Made by a program: the position numbers and the translations under genes. The notes below the pieces were generated by a model. The model had not been told where the DNA came from, searched no databases, and saw only the letters and a program-made list of their open reading frames with translations. Below, one piece after another: positions 13,231-22,330 of a DNA stretch of 64,000 nucleotides. Source of the DNA: Blasia pusilla (taxonomy: Eukaryota; Marchantiophyta; Marchantiopsida; Blasiales); the NCBI GenBank assembly GCA_050084515.1, contig CM114272.1, forward strand, positions 18,724,001 to 18,788,000, written 5' to 3'. Positions within the stretch are counted from its first letter, which is position 1. Each line of letters begins with the position of its first letter.

Positions 13231-13655
13231 AGGCATGGTGTAATAGGACCAATGTCCGGGGAGAACCGGGGTTACGTGTTGAGCTGGCCGGAAGAATTTG
13301 AAAACTCCCGATTCAGGTTGTCACTTACCGGCCAAAAACCGAGGGTTCAGGGAGGGTGTCCTTTGTATTAATATCTGTTTAGCCGGCTGGAATGAGGAAA
13401 ACTTCGAAAATTTCCGGTCGGGTTTGTAGAGACCGGAAATGTACCGGTTGTCACGAAAAAACTCCCCGGACCCTGAATAGGACGCCTATAATTAAATAAC
13501 AGATTCAAAGAGGATCGGAGAAATCCTCTTCAGAAGTTGACACCTGTCCTCGGAAGATGACGCCTGTGGGTCTAGGGACTTATTTAAAGAGGGATAGTTA
13601 AACTAAGGGGAAAACCCCGTCGCCCGTGCGTGCATCACACGGGCAGCGTACTAGT
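13231..13655 (+). mobile_element. Putative non-autonomous Helitron 3' end (copy 1)
   Basis: The end has the Helitron signature. A 7-bp GC-rich stem (GCCCGTG at 13622-13628 with CACGGGC at 13638-13644, 9-nt loop) is followed six bases later by CTAG (13651-13654) and then T. Helitrons end in CTRR preceded by a short hairpin and insert between A and T. The segment upstream (about 13490-13620) shares blocks such as GTTGACACCTG with the copy ending at 30731. The 5' boundary is a guess, because the TC start was not located. Confidence 0.5.
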
Positions 13656-13751
13656 TGGATTTTATTTTTAGGAGTGTGGAGAATTCCAGCAATATACGAA
13701 CCACTTGTGTGTCGAACGTCCCGGGGCCAGATACAGGACGTCCCAAGGGCA

Positions 13752-13797
13752 GCAGATAGAGGACGTTCGACACATATGTCGAACGTCCTATATCTGC
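13752..13797. repeat. Hairpin with 21-bp arms
   Basis: 13752-13772 and 13777-13797 are reverse complements with one mismatch and a 4-nt spacer. A third copy of the inner motif TGTCGAACGTCC lies just upstream near 13710. Origin unknown; a folded transposable-element end is possible. Confidence 0.8.
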
Positions 13798-14605
13798 CAC
13801 ACGCATATTTGATCGCGGACCGTTTATATGCGACCCGGGTGATGGGAAACGCTTTCTGAATGAGTTCTGAAGTTCTGGATGCATGTTCTTGGACGTCGGC
13901 AAGGCCCCCAGTGTGTCCCATTTTCTTACGTGCCCTGATGTTGGTGGCGTACTTCTCAATCGCGATGGTGTCATGGAAAAACCTACTTATGTTTAGGTGT
14001 GGTCTATTAGGGGGGGTCAAAGGTCGGATCGCTTGGAAAGCCATCCGACTACTTCCAGATGGGGAGGGGGCCGAGAGCTTTACGGTAGCCCTTTTGAATC
14101 CCTAATTCCAAGTGAAGTACCCGGGAAGAAAACAAAACGGCCTCCCTAGGAATGTCAAAGCGGGAAGTTGGAGAGCTACTCGTTTGCGATTCGGCGAAAA
14201 CCCGGGTAGAGAGATCCGGGGAAACCTAAAATCCTGGATAACGGACTCTTTGATACCCCATATTGTGTGTGTCATAAATTATCTTTTGGGAAATTTGGAG
14301 CGTAGGAGGACACTTGTAAACTCTTTCTTATATGAGAAAATATATTATGTTTATCATCAATGCATTGAGACATCCTTCATTTTCTTATAAATTTGAAGAA
14401 GCCTTTTATAATTGAATAGAATTAATGTGTCTCTTTTTGGGGGATTTAAATTATATACCTTTAAGATTTTTTGGAGAATTTTTTGCCCATGCATCATGCA
14501 TGTACTCTTATAAAAAACTGGAGTGATTGTATTATCTTTCTTTGTAATTCCCATCCAAGTTGGAGATATTCTATTGGGGAAGATAGGGCATGTACGTTGG
14601 CAAGT

Positions 14606-15075
14606 TGTCGTGCGAATCCACATCGTCATACAACATACATCGCTGACATACCATACTCACATACATACATAACATAGACGAGAGTATCCACAAACACAAG
14701 TGTACCACAACTGAAATGCGTGAAAGACCTACTGTCATAAAACACGTTTACAATCACATACAATCGAGCCAAACCCACTCCACGATGGGAGAATCTAGGT
14801 GAAGCTTGGAAACACCATAGCCAAGAGCTCTACTCACTACCAAGGCTAACTCCCAACGCAACAGGCTCAACTCAAAGAACTGACTGTTCTTTGAGTGCAC
14901 TCCACCTTATATCCTCCAACCTAAGAGCGGGCCCTACTGGGAAAGTCACCCCCAACTGAGTAACCCCCAACCCTATGTATGGAACCGCATCTCTACCAAT
15001 CCACTACGGTCCTACATAAGGAATGGCCTCTACTAGCACACCATACTCTACGACATAATCCGTATGGTCATGACA
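14606..15075 (-). repeat. Left (3') LTR of the methyltransferase-bearing gypsy element
   Basis: On the minus strand it begins TGTCATGACC at 15075 and ends CGCACGACA at 14606, with TG...CA borders. Its last ~106 bp (14606-14711) match the end of the solo LTR at 45139-45788 (GATGTATGTTATG and GCACGACA blocks), which supports this as the true end. A TATA-like ATATAAGG lies at about 14910-14917. The part from 14712 to 15075 is repeated at 23967-24331. Confidence 0.75.
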
Positions 15076-15078
15076 AGT

Positions 15079-15183
15079 TGTCGCGAATCCACATCGTCAT
15101 ACAACATACATCGCTGACATACCATACTCACATACATACATAACATAGACGAGAGTATCCACAAACACAAGTGTACCACAACT
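15079..15183 (-). repeat. Extra copy of the LTR tail next to the polypurine tract
   Basis: Nearly identical to 14606-14711, in the same orientation, so the left LTR is flanked on both sides by the same ~106-bp tail. The polypurine tract abuts this extra copy rather than the complete LTR. This suggests a partly deleted LTR followed by a complete one, i.e. tandem LTRs. Confidence 0.75.
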
Positions 15184-15194
15184 CGCCCCCCTAA
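15184..15194 (-). other. Polypurine tract of the gypsy element
   Basis: The minus strand reads AGGGGGGCGAG immediately before LTR-tail sequence, the expected place and composition for plus-strand priming of an LTR element. Confidence 0.6.
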
Positions 15195-15355
15195 CTGGCG
15201 GTTAGGTCCCTCTAACTCCCAGGTAGCCCTATACATCTACTACATGCTATACACCTTCTTGGGTGCCCGAATCAGAAGGCCGGGTGCTAGGTTGCCCCAT
15301 CGTTAGTCGCACATCTGTAATCCATATCATGCAAAGATCAAGTCATCTACCTCTC

Positions 15356-15830
15356 CTAAGTACATCGAGGACAAACCCACCTTCCAGTAGGAACAACATC
15401 CATACGTGGAGTCAAACACATCATGTGCCAACCCCTAGAACACCGATCACACACCAACATACGGGCTGCGTTACCAGCAAACCCACACAACATGCACCTC
15501 AAGCTAGCACGTATCATGGCTAAGCTTGGGTCAACAGTACCATCCACATTTGGAAGATGACATGGCGCACAATTACGCACATGGTCCTTCCAAACAACTC
15601 CATCACGACCCTCCAACATGAGAACTCCAGAAGCTAACACCTCGCAAGACTTTTCGTAAAATAGTGCGGCTGCCGTCACATCCAACGTTGTCGGGCAATC
15701 TGCTGCAAATAGACATAGTCCCCACATGGAACCTACGAATCGATGGTCGATAACCTCCACTCAAATGGTTGCATACCGCAACGTATCCCCTGTGTTGAGC
15801 AATGGCAAGATTCTCAAAGGCTGTTGGCAT
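15356..15830 (-). pseudogene. Integrase C-terminus with a PHD finger
   Basis: The first part (to about residue 75 of the 15760-15356 frame) is the small beta-barrel tail of gypsy integrases: a GVLMLEGRDG block and WKDHVRNCAPCHLP. The last ~45 residues (about 15356-15495) form a PHD finger with the full C4-H-C3 pattern: CMLC, CDRC, GWHMMC, then the tryptophan two residues before CPRC. PHD fingers bind the histone H3 tail. The spacing and the VPTGRWVCPRC ending resemble PHD fingers of plant chromatin proteins such as the ATXR5/6 type. It occupies the place of the C-terminal chromodomain of many plant gypsy integrases, so a role in choosing integration sites is a reasonable inference. The frame joins the integrase core through a frameshift near 15750-15830. 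Confidence 0.8.
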
Positions 15831-16740
15831 AACTCTCGAAAGAGCTCCGCCTGGGTTGAGAACACACCCTCATCCACCCTCTGGGGTCATCAAGGTTCAC
15901 CACCTCACTAGACTCCCGACAATTGTGGCAAGTCCGGATCTCGGCCGTATAATGTAGAAAATAAGGTGAGAAGGAAGCCAAGGATGCTTGGCGATCGAAC
16001 CTATACCCCATGGCTAACCATGGCAACTGAATATCCGGTCTCCAAGATGCCCCCTTCAGAGGCCATACTTGCGCAATGCCCTCTTCACCGTCCCCTGAAC
16101 CACACGCTCAGCCAAACCATCCGCCTCGGATGATCTGAGGCGTGGTCCGATGATCAATCAACGCCTTGTCACACAAGACCTGAAACTCACCTGAAACTAT
16201 GTACCTGGTCGGTCAAGACTTCAATTTGGTGCACCAAAATGACTAAGCACTCTATCCAAAACGCATACGCCGTTCCTCACTCGCCTTGTCCGGTAATGCC
16301 ACCAACTCAATCCACTTGGAGAAGTGCTCCACCATCACCAACACATATCGATGATGTCGCATACCAACGGTAATGGTCCCGCAAAGTCCACACTCCAACG
16401 GTAACCCAACCCCATAATAGGCAAGGGGTGTAATTGTGGTGTAGGGGCATTAAATGATGCCCTCACCCGGTCACAAACCATACAACATGACACCAACTGC
16501 TGCACCTGAGTATGCATGCCATGCCACCAATATCGCCAAGGAGTAAGCTATACGACGCTTTACCCCAAAATGTCCCAACTCCTCATGGGCATGTCGCACA
16601 ATGCGCTCTCTCTGAGCCAAATGTAGCACTACTCGTACTCTACCATCCTCCCACACGCGGAGAATATGTGTTCCCTCCAATCGATACCTCTTAGCACGTT
16701 GAAGAACACGGTCTCGCTCCTTGGCACTCACTATGCCTGG
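15831..16740 (-). pseudogene. Gypsy integrase, zinc-binding domain and core
   Basis: The HHCC zinc module is visible: HAHEELGHFG near 16600, the YWWHGM-like stretch near 16520, and CCMVCDR near 16470. It is followed by the start of the catalytic core with its first Asp in WSVDFAGP (about 16400). The remainder of the core (16080-16350) can be followed only in pieces because of stops and indels. The enzyme would insert element cDNA into host DNA. It is preceded without a gap by RNase H and followed by the PHD-bearing tail. Confidence 0.8.
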
Positions 16741-16959
16741 CACCCTACTGGTCCGTAGGAACTCCAACACCAACGCATCATCATGAATATCACGCTGATC
16801 CGTACCACCATCTCCAACCTTAGGATCTTCAAGGTGGCCATCTACCCTCTGACTAGAGTAAGATATCATGTGGTCCTCCATACTAGAGTCCACCCCTAAC
16901 CAACATAAAAAGGCGGATGCATGCCAACCTGGCACCATCTCCTCATCAACCTCGCCATG

Positions 16960-17410
16960 CCATCTAGCCCCTGTTGTATCCTCTTGGCTAGTACATGGGT
17001 TCCTACTCAACCCATCAGCATCAAGGTTGGCAACTCCAGGTCTATGTACCACCTGGAAGTCATACTCCTGTAAGATAAGAGCCCACCGTGCAAGCTTCCG
17101 TGTAAGCTTGTCCGACTCCATCAACCACTTGAGCGGTTGGTGATCAGTAACAAGGGTAAACGGGTGCCAAACAAGTAACACCTAAAGTGTGCCCACCCAC
17201 ACTCTTTGCCAAGCACTCTCCCTCATATGAACTATAGCGCGACTCCGCTGCATTATTTGAACGACTTGCATAGGCCACCACAAACTCCATGTGCTCATCA
17301 TCATGTTGTGTCAACACCGCTCCAAGTCCCAACCTACTCCAATCAGTGTGTAACTGAAATGGGCGCCCTCTGATAGGTCTCCTCAAGATAGGCGCCGCCA
17401 CCAACGGGCC
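16960..17410 (-). pseudogene. Gypsy RNase H domain
   Basis: The 17404-17144 frame contains the first catalytic Asp in HTDWSRLGLGAVL and the Glu of YSSYEGECLA. After a frameshift near 17165, the next frame continues with VTDHQPLKWL, LARWALILQEYDF and HRPGVANLDADGLSR, the standard end of gypsy RNase H. It degrades the RNA strand during cDNA synthesis. Confidence 0.9.
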
Positions 17411-17479
17411 TTAAGCTCCACAAAAGCTCTCTCTGATCATCTCCCCAAAGTGCCACTCTTGATCTAATTTCAGCAATTG

Positions 17480-18370
17480 GTTCAAAGGCTTTGCCATAGC
17501 ACTAAATCCTTCACATACCTCCGATAGTAGTTCGCCAATCCCATGAATGCGCGAACTCTACTCACATCTACCGGACGCGGAATAAGTGCAATCGCCTCCA
17601 CCTTTGCTTGCTGAACTCCCAAACCACCTGGATAGATCACATGACCCAAGTACTCAACATCCTCATGGAAGAACTTACACTTTCCTGGATGCAAACGTAG
17701 ACCATGAGCTTTCAACCGCTCAAACACCATCTGCAAATGTATGTCGATGCTCCTCCACCGTGTTATGAACACCAAGATATCATCAATGTAACATCAAACA
17801 AAATCCAACCCCTGCTAGGATCCTGTCCATCACTCTTTGAAACTCGGCGGTGCATTCTTCAACCCAAAGGGTAAGAATTTCCCTTTGGTACAAACAATCC
17901 TTGCCATGAGAGTTGACACCCCAAAATCTGTCTTGGCCTTGTCACTCCTCGAATCGGCAATTGATGGTATCCGCTCGAAGATCAAAGTACTGAAAATCTT
18001 TGCCTGTCCCACCACATCAAAGATCTCCTCAGGTGTAGGCATGGCATACCTATCGGCCTTGGTTTGCCGATTGATAGGACGGTAATCTCCACACATCCGC
18101 CTATCCGTGTAGTTGCCATGCATATCCTTTTTTTGAGGCATGATAGTGGGCGATGCATACTCTCCATGCGACAACTCCACTAATCCAGCCTCCAAAGGTC
18201 CAACGTCCTACTCAATCAAGTCCTCTCCATATCACTATATCGATAGGGACGATGGAAGATTGACGTATCACTAGCCAAATCAATCAGTATACGGGTCCAA
18301 CCAGAGAACCCAACTCCTTCATGCTAAAGGCAAAACAACTCCTATAAGCACGTAGGAAGGCGTGTTAAGC
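17480..18370 (-). pseudogene. Gypsy reverse transcriptase
   Basis: Motifs in order: the N-terminal lead with HRPYRYSDME (about 18240), YASPTIMPQKKD, DRRMCGDYRPINRQT, MPTPEEIFD, FLPFGLKNAPPSF, the YIDDILVF catalytic box (about 17790), HPGKCKFF, EYLGHVIYPGGLGV, then VRAFMGLANYYRRY. Frameshifts near 17830 and 17770 and a few stops disrupt it. It is closely similar to the RT remnant at 3.3-3.9 kb. Confidence 0.9.
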
Positions 18371-18785
18371 GTCATTTCTCACCTCCCGTAAGCTTGGGCC
18401 CAAGTAATGGCTCCCAAGTCTCCTCCCTTTGGCATACTAGAGGGAGAGGACGATGCCATTGGTCACATAACCCCCTCACAAGATGATACACCCTTAGCTA
18501 CACCATCATCCGAGCAAATAACTCCTCCACCAAAGATGAGCAACCAACTCCACATGCCCAGCCATTACATCCCATCTACTCCAAGGATGCAAAATACTAC
18601 TCTCCTCGCCCAGCCGATGCCTCACTTGTCGGTAGCCATCGAGCTCATTACAAGGGTGGAAGACCCCTGAGACATAGTCCGAAGTCGACTGCTCGGCCAT
18701 ACCAAGACTCAAAATCCAAGTCAAACAATTCAGGTCCATGGCTGACCCAACACATGACATCATGAAGCCTCGAAATAGAAGTAAC
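18371..18785 (-). other. Spacer between methyltransferase and reverse transcriptase
   Basis: About 135 codons of coding-like DNA with several in-frame stops joining the methyltransferase to RT. No domain recognised. It may be a linker or a processing region of the polyprotein. Confidence 0.35.
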
Positions 18786-19690
18786 ATTTGTCACACCGAG
18801 CAAATCCCATCGCACGCTCTCTCTCATCAGCGTTAGGCTCCACCAACCGCCGCACATGAGAATCCCATACAAGCCCGGGACCACCTTCCTGTAGGCATGT
18901 GACGCGGGAAAACTCACAAATGTGGGTAGTGCCATCCTAGGCTGGCCCACACGGTTCACCATTGCCATGGGTGACCGATCAATAACCCTCACCACTTGAG
19001 AAAGTCGCCAAGATATCAAGATACTATCCTTTGTAAGGCGAGGATCCCATTTGACTTTGCATCATATGCTCGGACGTAGAACCTCCCTAGGCAACAAGTT
19101 TGTCCACCACAAGCGTGGACGATGTGCACGCGAGCCAACTCGCGCTGCATCCAACAACACCGCTGGTCCAATCCAAGACCGCACCTCATGAACACTCGCC
19201 ATCATCCGGGTCCAAGTGTCACCCAACAATGGAACATTCTCGAATGTAAGCTGAGAGCACGTGCTCGATGAACTGAAGATGTCGTAACACCCGTAACATC
19301 TCCCAAAACAATCGAGACCTAGGGTCATGTAATCCCTCACCACGACCAGCACGTGTATGACCCTGACATGGCCATCCAACAATCACCAAATCCACAGGAC
19401 CAACCCTCTCAAGGTCCTGCGCCCCCAACAATGCAATGTGTGATGGTAAAGCACGCTGGTACCCACGAATAGCTGATGGCGGCAACAACTCAGGGTATCT
19501 CCGCATCAACTGACCAATATGTCGAGATGAGACTCTCTGGGCCGTCTCATCTCGCTCCACATACACGTATATCTCCGCACAGAATACCGGCCTGCAACAT
19601 CTGAGCCAAACCGGTGCTAATCCCACCAAAGATATCTAACACACAAATACCCTCCGCGGATTTGCCATACAATGGGTGTAGTATCCAAAG
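18786..19690 (-). pseudogene. Cytosine-C5 DNA methyltransferase domain inside the gypsy polyprotein
   Basis: Transfers a methyl group from S-adenosylmethionine to cytosine C5. Visible motifs, 5' to 3': motif I (S-adenosylmethionine binding) DIFGGISTGL at about 19600-19632; IYVYVERDET (motif II region); motif IV with the catalytic Cys in GWPCQGHTRAG (about 19340-19373); motif VI FENVP (about 19231-19245); a motif VIII-like ARVGSRAHRPRLWWTNL (about 19100-19150); a motif IX-like RMALPTFVSFPASHAYR (about 18920); and motif X ADERERAMGF (about 18815-18845). The order is canonical, not the rearranged order of plant DRM enzymes. The target-recognition segment between VIII and IX is short (about 55 codons). 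The protease frame runs straight into motif I, where a one-base deletion creates a stop (about 19637). Other frameshifts occur near 19560, 19250 and 19050. Confidence 0.88.
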
Positions 19691-20480
19691 GGATAACCCA
19701 ATGGACCAGAAGTAGGAGTCCGCCGTGGGGCCTCCTCTTCCTCGTGAGGTATAAATGACCTCACACCAAGCCTCTGCACTAGGCGATCAGCCTCCTGCCC
19801 ATGATGCACCGCTGAACTCCAAAGTGGCACATCCAACGATGAGGATGCCACTGCTGCAAAAATAGGGACCTCCTCTACCTCCTCATGCGCAGGAGAATCC
19901 ATAGCAGAAACATTACCTTCCAAAAAGTCTCCTGGCCAAGTGACTACTCCACTAAAACCAGCCACGTATGCTAACACTGTTGGGGAAGACCCTCCTGGTC
20001 GAGCGCCAGAAATAAATCTCACAAGAACTTGGCTCATACGTCCATCCCCGGACTGCCAACCTGGTCTATAAGACGTTGTCTGAGTCCAGTAATCCATCTG
20101 AAAACCCATCGGGTACAATACTGCTCCTCCAACTAGTACATCATACGACTCGGCTGATGTGACTACCGCAGATACTCCCAACTGGGAGCTATCAGTCGCA
20201 TGATCTGGTCTCAACTGTACAGAAAACTTCTCGCGTGTCATGAATTGAGACCTATCATTGGCTCCTCCAAGTGATGTTTGAATCAAGAATGGGCAAGGCT
20301 CAAGCTCTGACCTCCGAATACCCAAACCAATACATGCCGCCTTTCCCAACATCAAAGGTTGGGCACCAGAGTCTAACAAGACTCTATCTGGTCTATACAC
20401 TGTCTGTAGGACTCACCAATCGGAAGATCCCACTCGGTTGTCCAACATACATACACCAGGTGTAAGCCTCTCACGATCAA
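19691..20480 (-). pseudogene. Gypsy aspartic protease and linker
   Basis: The 20400-19636 frame starts within a retropepsin-like domain: the catalytic VLLDSGAQPLML (about 20340-20390) followed by an IGLGI turn and, ~60 residues later, the VLVGGAVLYPMGF stretch typical of gypsy proteases. About 120 acidic and Pro/Ser-rich residues then link it to the methyltransferase without a stop until motif I, so protease and methyltransferase were parts of one polyprotein. It would process gag-pol inside the virus-like particle. Confidence 0.8.
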
Positions 20481-20976
20481 TGGCTGGCCGGGCTGGTAAT
20501 GCATCCATCTTCGCCCGCTGCTTTCGCCAAGTAGCACGATACTCAATGCTACTCCCGACATAGAGGGTCGCTCCACCGCAACACCCTCATCCACCTCAAC
20601 ACGTAGTAGCAATAACACCCCACGTTCACACAACGTGGTCGCTAATCAAAATCAGGAGCTAAGTCAACTCCTAAAGCCATCGCCCGTGGCGAAAACAATG
20701 GGGATCCCAACACCGAAGTTGCCATCCGCACATCTTGTATTGGATCTTTGCATCCGTGTCTACTACACGCGATGTAGATGCCTCACTCCCCACTGTCGGC
20801 TCAATAGGCTGCGTAGGAACCATGGATGGAGTCCTAAGCACCTCAGACAACAAGAATGACTGGGGAAGCCTAGCCTACCTCCCAACCTCACCCCTCTGTG
20901 GGTCCAACTCCACAGTAGCACCACGTGGCTCTGACGCTCGAGTGGCTCCTCTCAGAATCGCAGTTGATGCCTCAAC

Positions 20977-22330
20977 TCAGGCAAAGACTCGCCATATAAG
21001 AGAGATCATCCCCTCCATAAGAAGTGGAAGCCCCTGCTCCCGAACCTGATCTATCTTTGGATACCGACCATAGTAGCCAACTCTGCTCCAACTGCTCAAT
21101 CTGGCACCATAGTTGACTCTGTCGTAGTGGTAGGGGTAGCCACCGTGAGGCTCTCCAACCATTGGTCCACCTCTACCACCCCTACCACCTCTACCACCTC
21201 GGCCTCTCAGAGCTACTCCACCACGGCCACGGCCTGATCTCAACTCTGGATGAAGATCAAAGCAACGCTCTCGTGGATGACCTAGTCTCCTGCAATGATC
21301 ACACTGAGTTGGGGCCAACTGAGGCCCATCCTCCAAGTCCGTCTCCCATCCTCTTGGGGACAAAACTTCCTAACATGATCACCTCCACATGTCCAACATG
21401 ACTGTCCTTGCTGCGGGGCAGCAAATGAAGGCAATGGTCTCTGCACAAATGTCCCTCTAGGACTTGACTGAGGTCGCGTGTACCCCCCACGACTCCCACT
21501 ACTACTACCACCACCACTACTACGAGACTGTGAGGTGGGCGGCTGAACCCGAGAAGTAGTAGTTGTATCCCTACTGAATGCGGATGTCACCACTCTCTCC
21601 TTCACCATGTTAAGCTCAATCTTCTGAGATAAAGCAAACACATGGGTCAATGTGGGTGAATCATCACTCATAAGAGTAGCATCACGTACCCTACGGCGCA
21701 AATCTCTGTCCAAGATCCCGTACCAAAAATCGGATCGCTGATCTCTCAGTCACACCCTGGGTAACTGAAATCAAGCGTCGCATACGAGTGTATGCCTCAC
21801 GAAGACTCTCACTAGTCTTTCGCTCAAAGTCCTGAAGATTCCTCAACTTCTCCGTCTTCACTCCATGATAGTTCTTCTTCAACCTCTTGAAGAACTCTGC
21901 AACCGGGCTGAACGATGATGGGGCACTAGTACCCCCACTAGTACCTCCACTGGTACCCCCACTCCGGCTCGTACTCGTACCACTCAACGTCGGGCTGGCT
22001 GGCATAGTAGGAGCACTACTACCAATACCACCATGGATGATAGACACATAGCCTGGAGACCAATATTGTCTCCATGCCTCAATCTCATCAACATGGTCCT
22101 TCCTAAACTCATGGTAATCATCCATGGGTGGTCCTTCCAAGTGATGAAACAACCCCTTCCAAGCCAAGAAGGGTGTAAACAACGTGGCGTTCCGCAACAT
22201 CTGCATATCACACCACGTATCAAACTCTTGCATGAAGTCCTCCAACTCAATGGTGCCCACTGCACCCGAGTATCGTCATGGGCCCTTCATGGCCCCATAT
22301 CCACCGTCCATGTCCCAAATCAATGGAGCT
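20977..22330 (-). pseudogene. Gag with two zinc knuckles and an RGG tract
   Basis: The 22260-21691 frame has the capsid-like retrotransposon gag pattern (LAWKGLFHHL, then FFKRLKKNYHG, LRNLQDFERKTSESL..AY.RMR). It continues after a frameshift near 21700. Two knuckles follow in different frames about 30 codons apart: CWTCGGDHVRKFC (variant C-x2-C-x3-H-x4-C, ~21360-21400) and CDHCRRLGHPRERC (canonical C-x2-C-x4-H-x4-C, ~21263-21304). Then comes a run of RGG units (~21160-21240), suited to nucleic-acid binding. A Gly/Ser/Thr-rich hinge (about 21900-22020) separates the halves of the capsid region. Confidence 0.82.

Noticed and set aside
13598-14044. 148-codon minus-strand frame at 13.6-14.0 kb
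   Set aside because: It overlaps the Helitron terminus and the hairpin and shows no domain.
14606-15183. Repeated units as a CRISPR array or satellite
   Set aside because: Only two copies of the 106-bp unit flank an LTR, and no regular short spacers exist; the context is retrotransposon ends in a eukaryotic genome.
18786-19690. Methyltransferase as a host gene of DRM or CMT type interrupted by the retrotransposon
   Set aside because: It has no introns, is continuous with the protease frame, is followed by RT on the same strand, and its motif order is not DRM-like; no chromo/BAH domain of CMT is seen.
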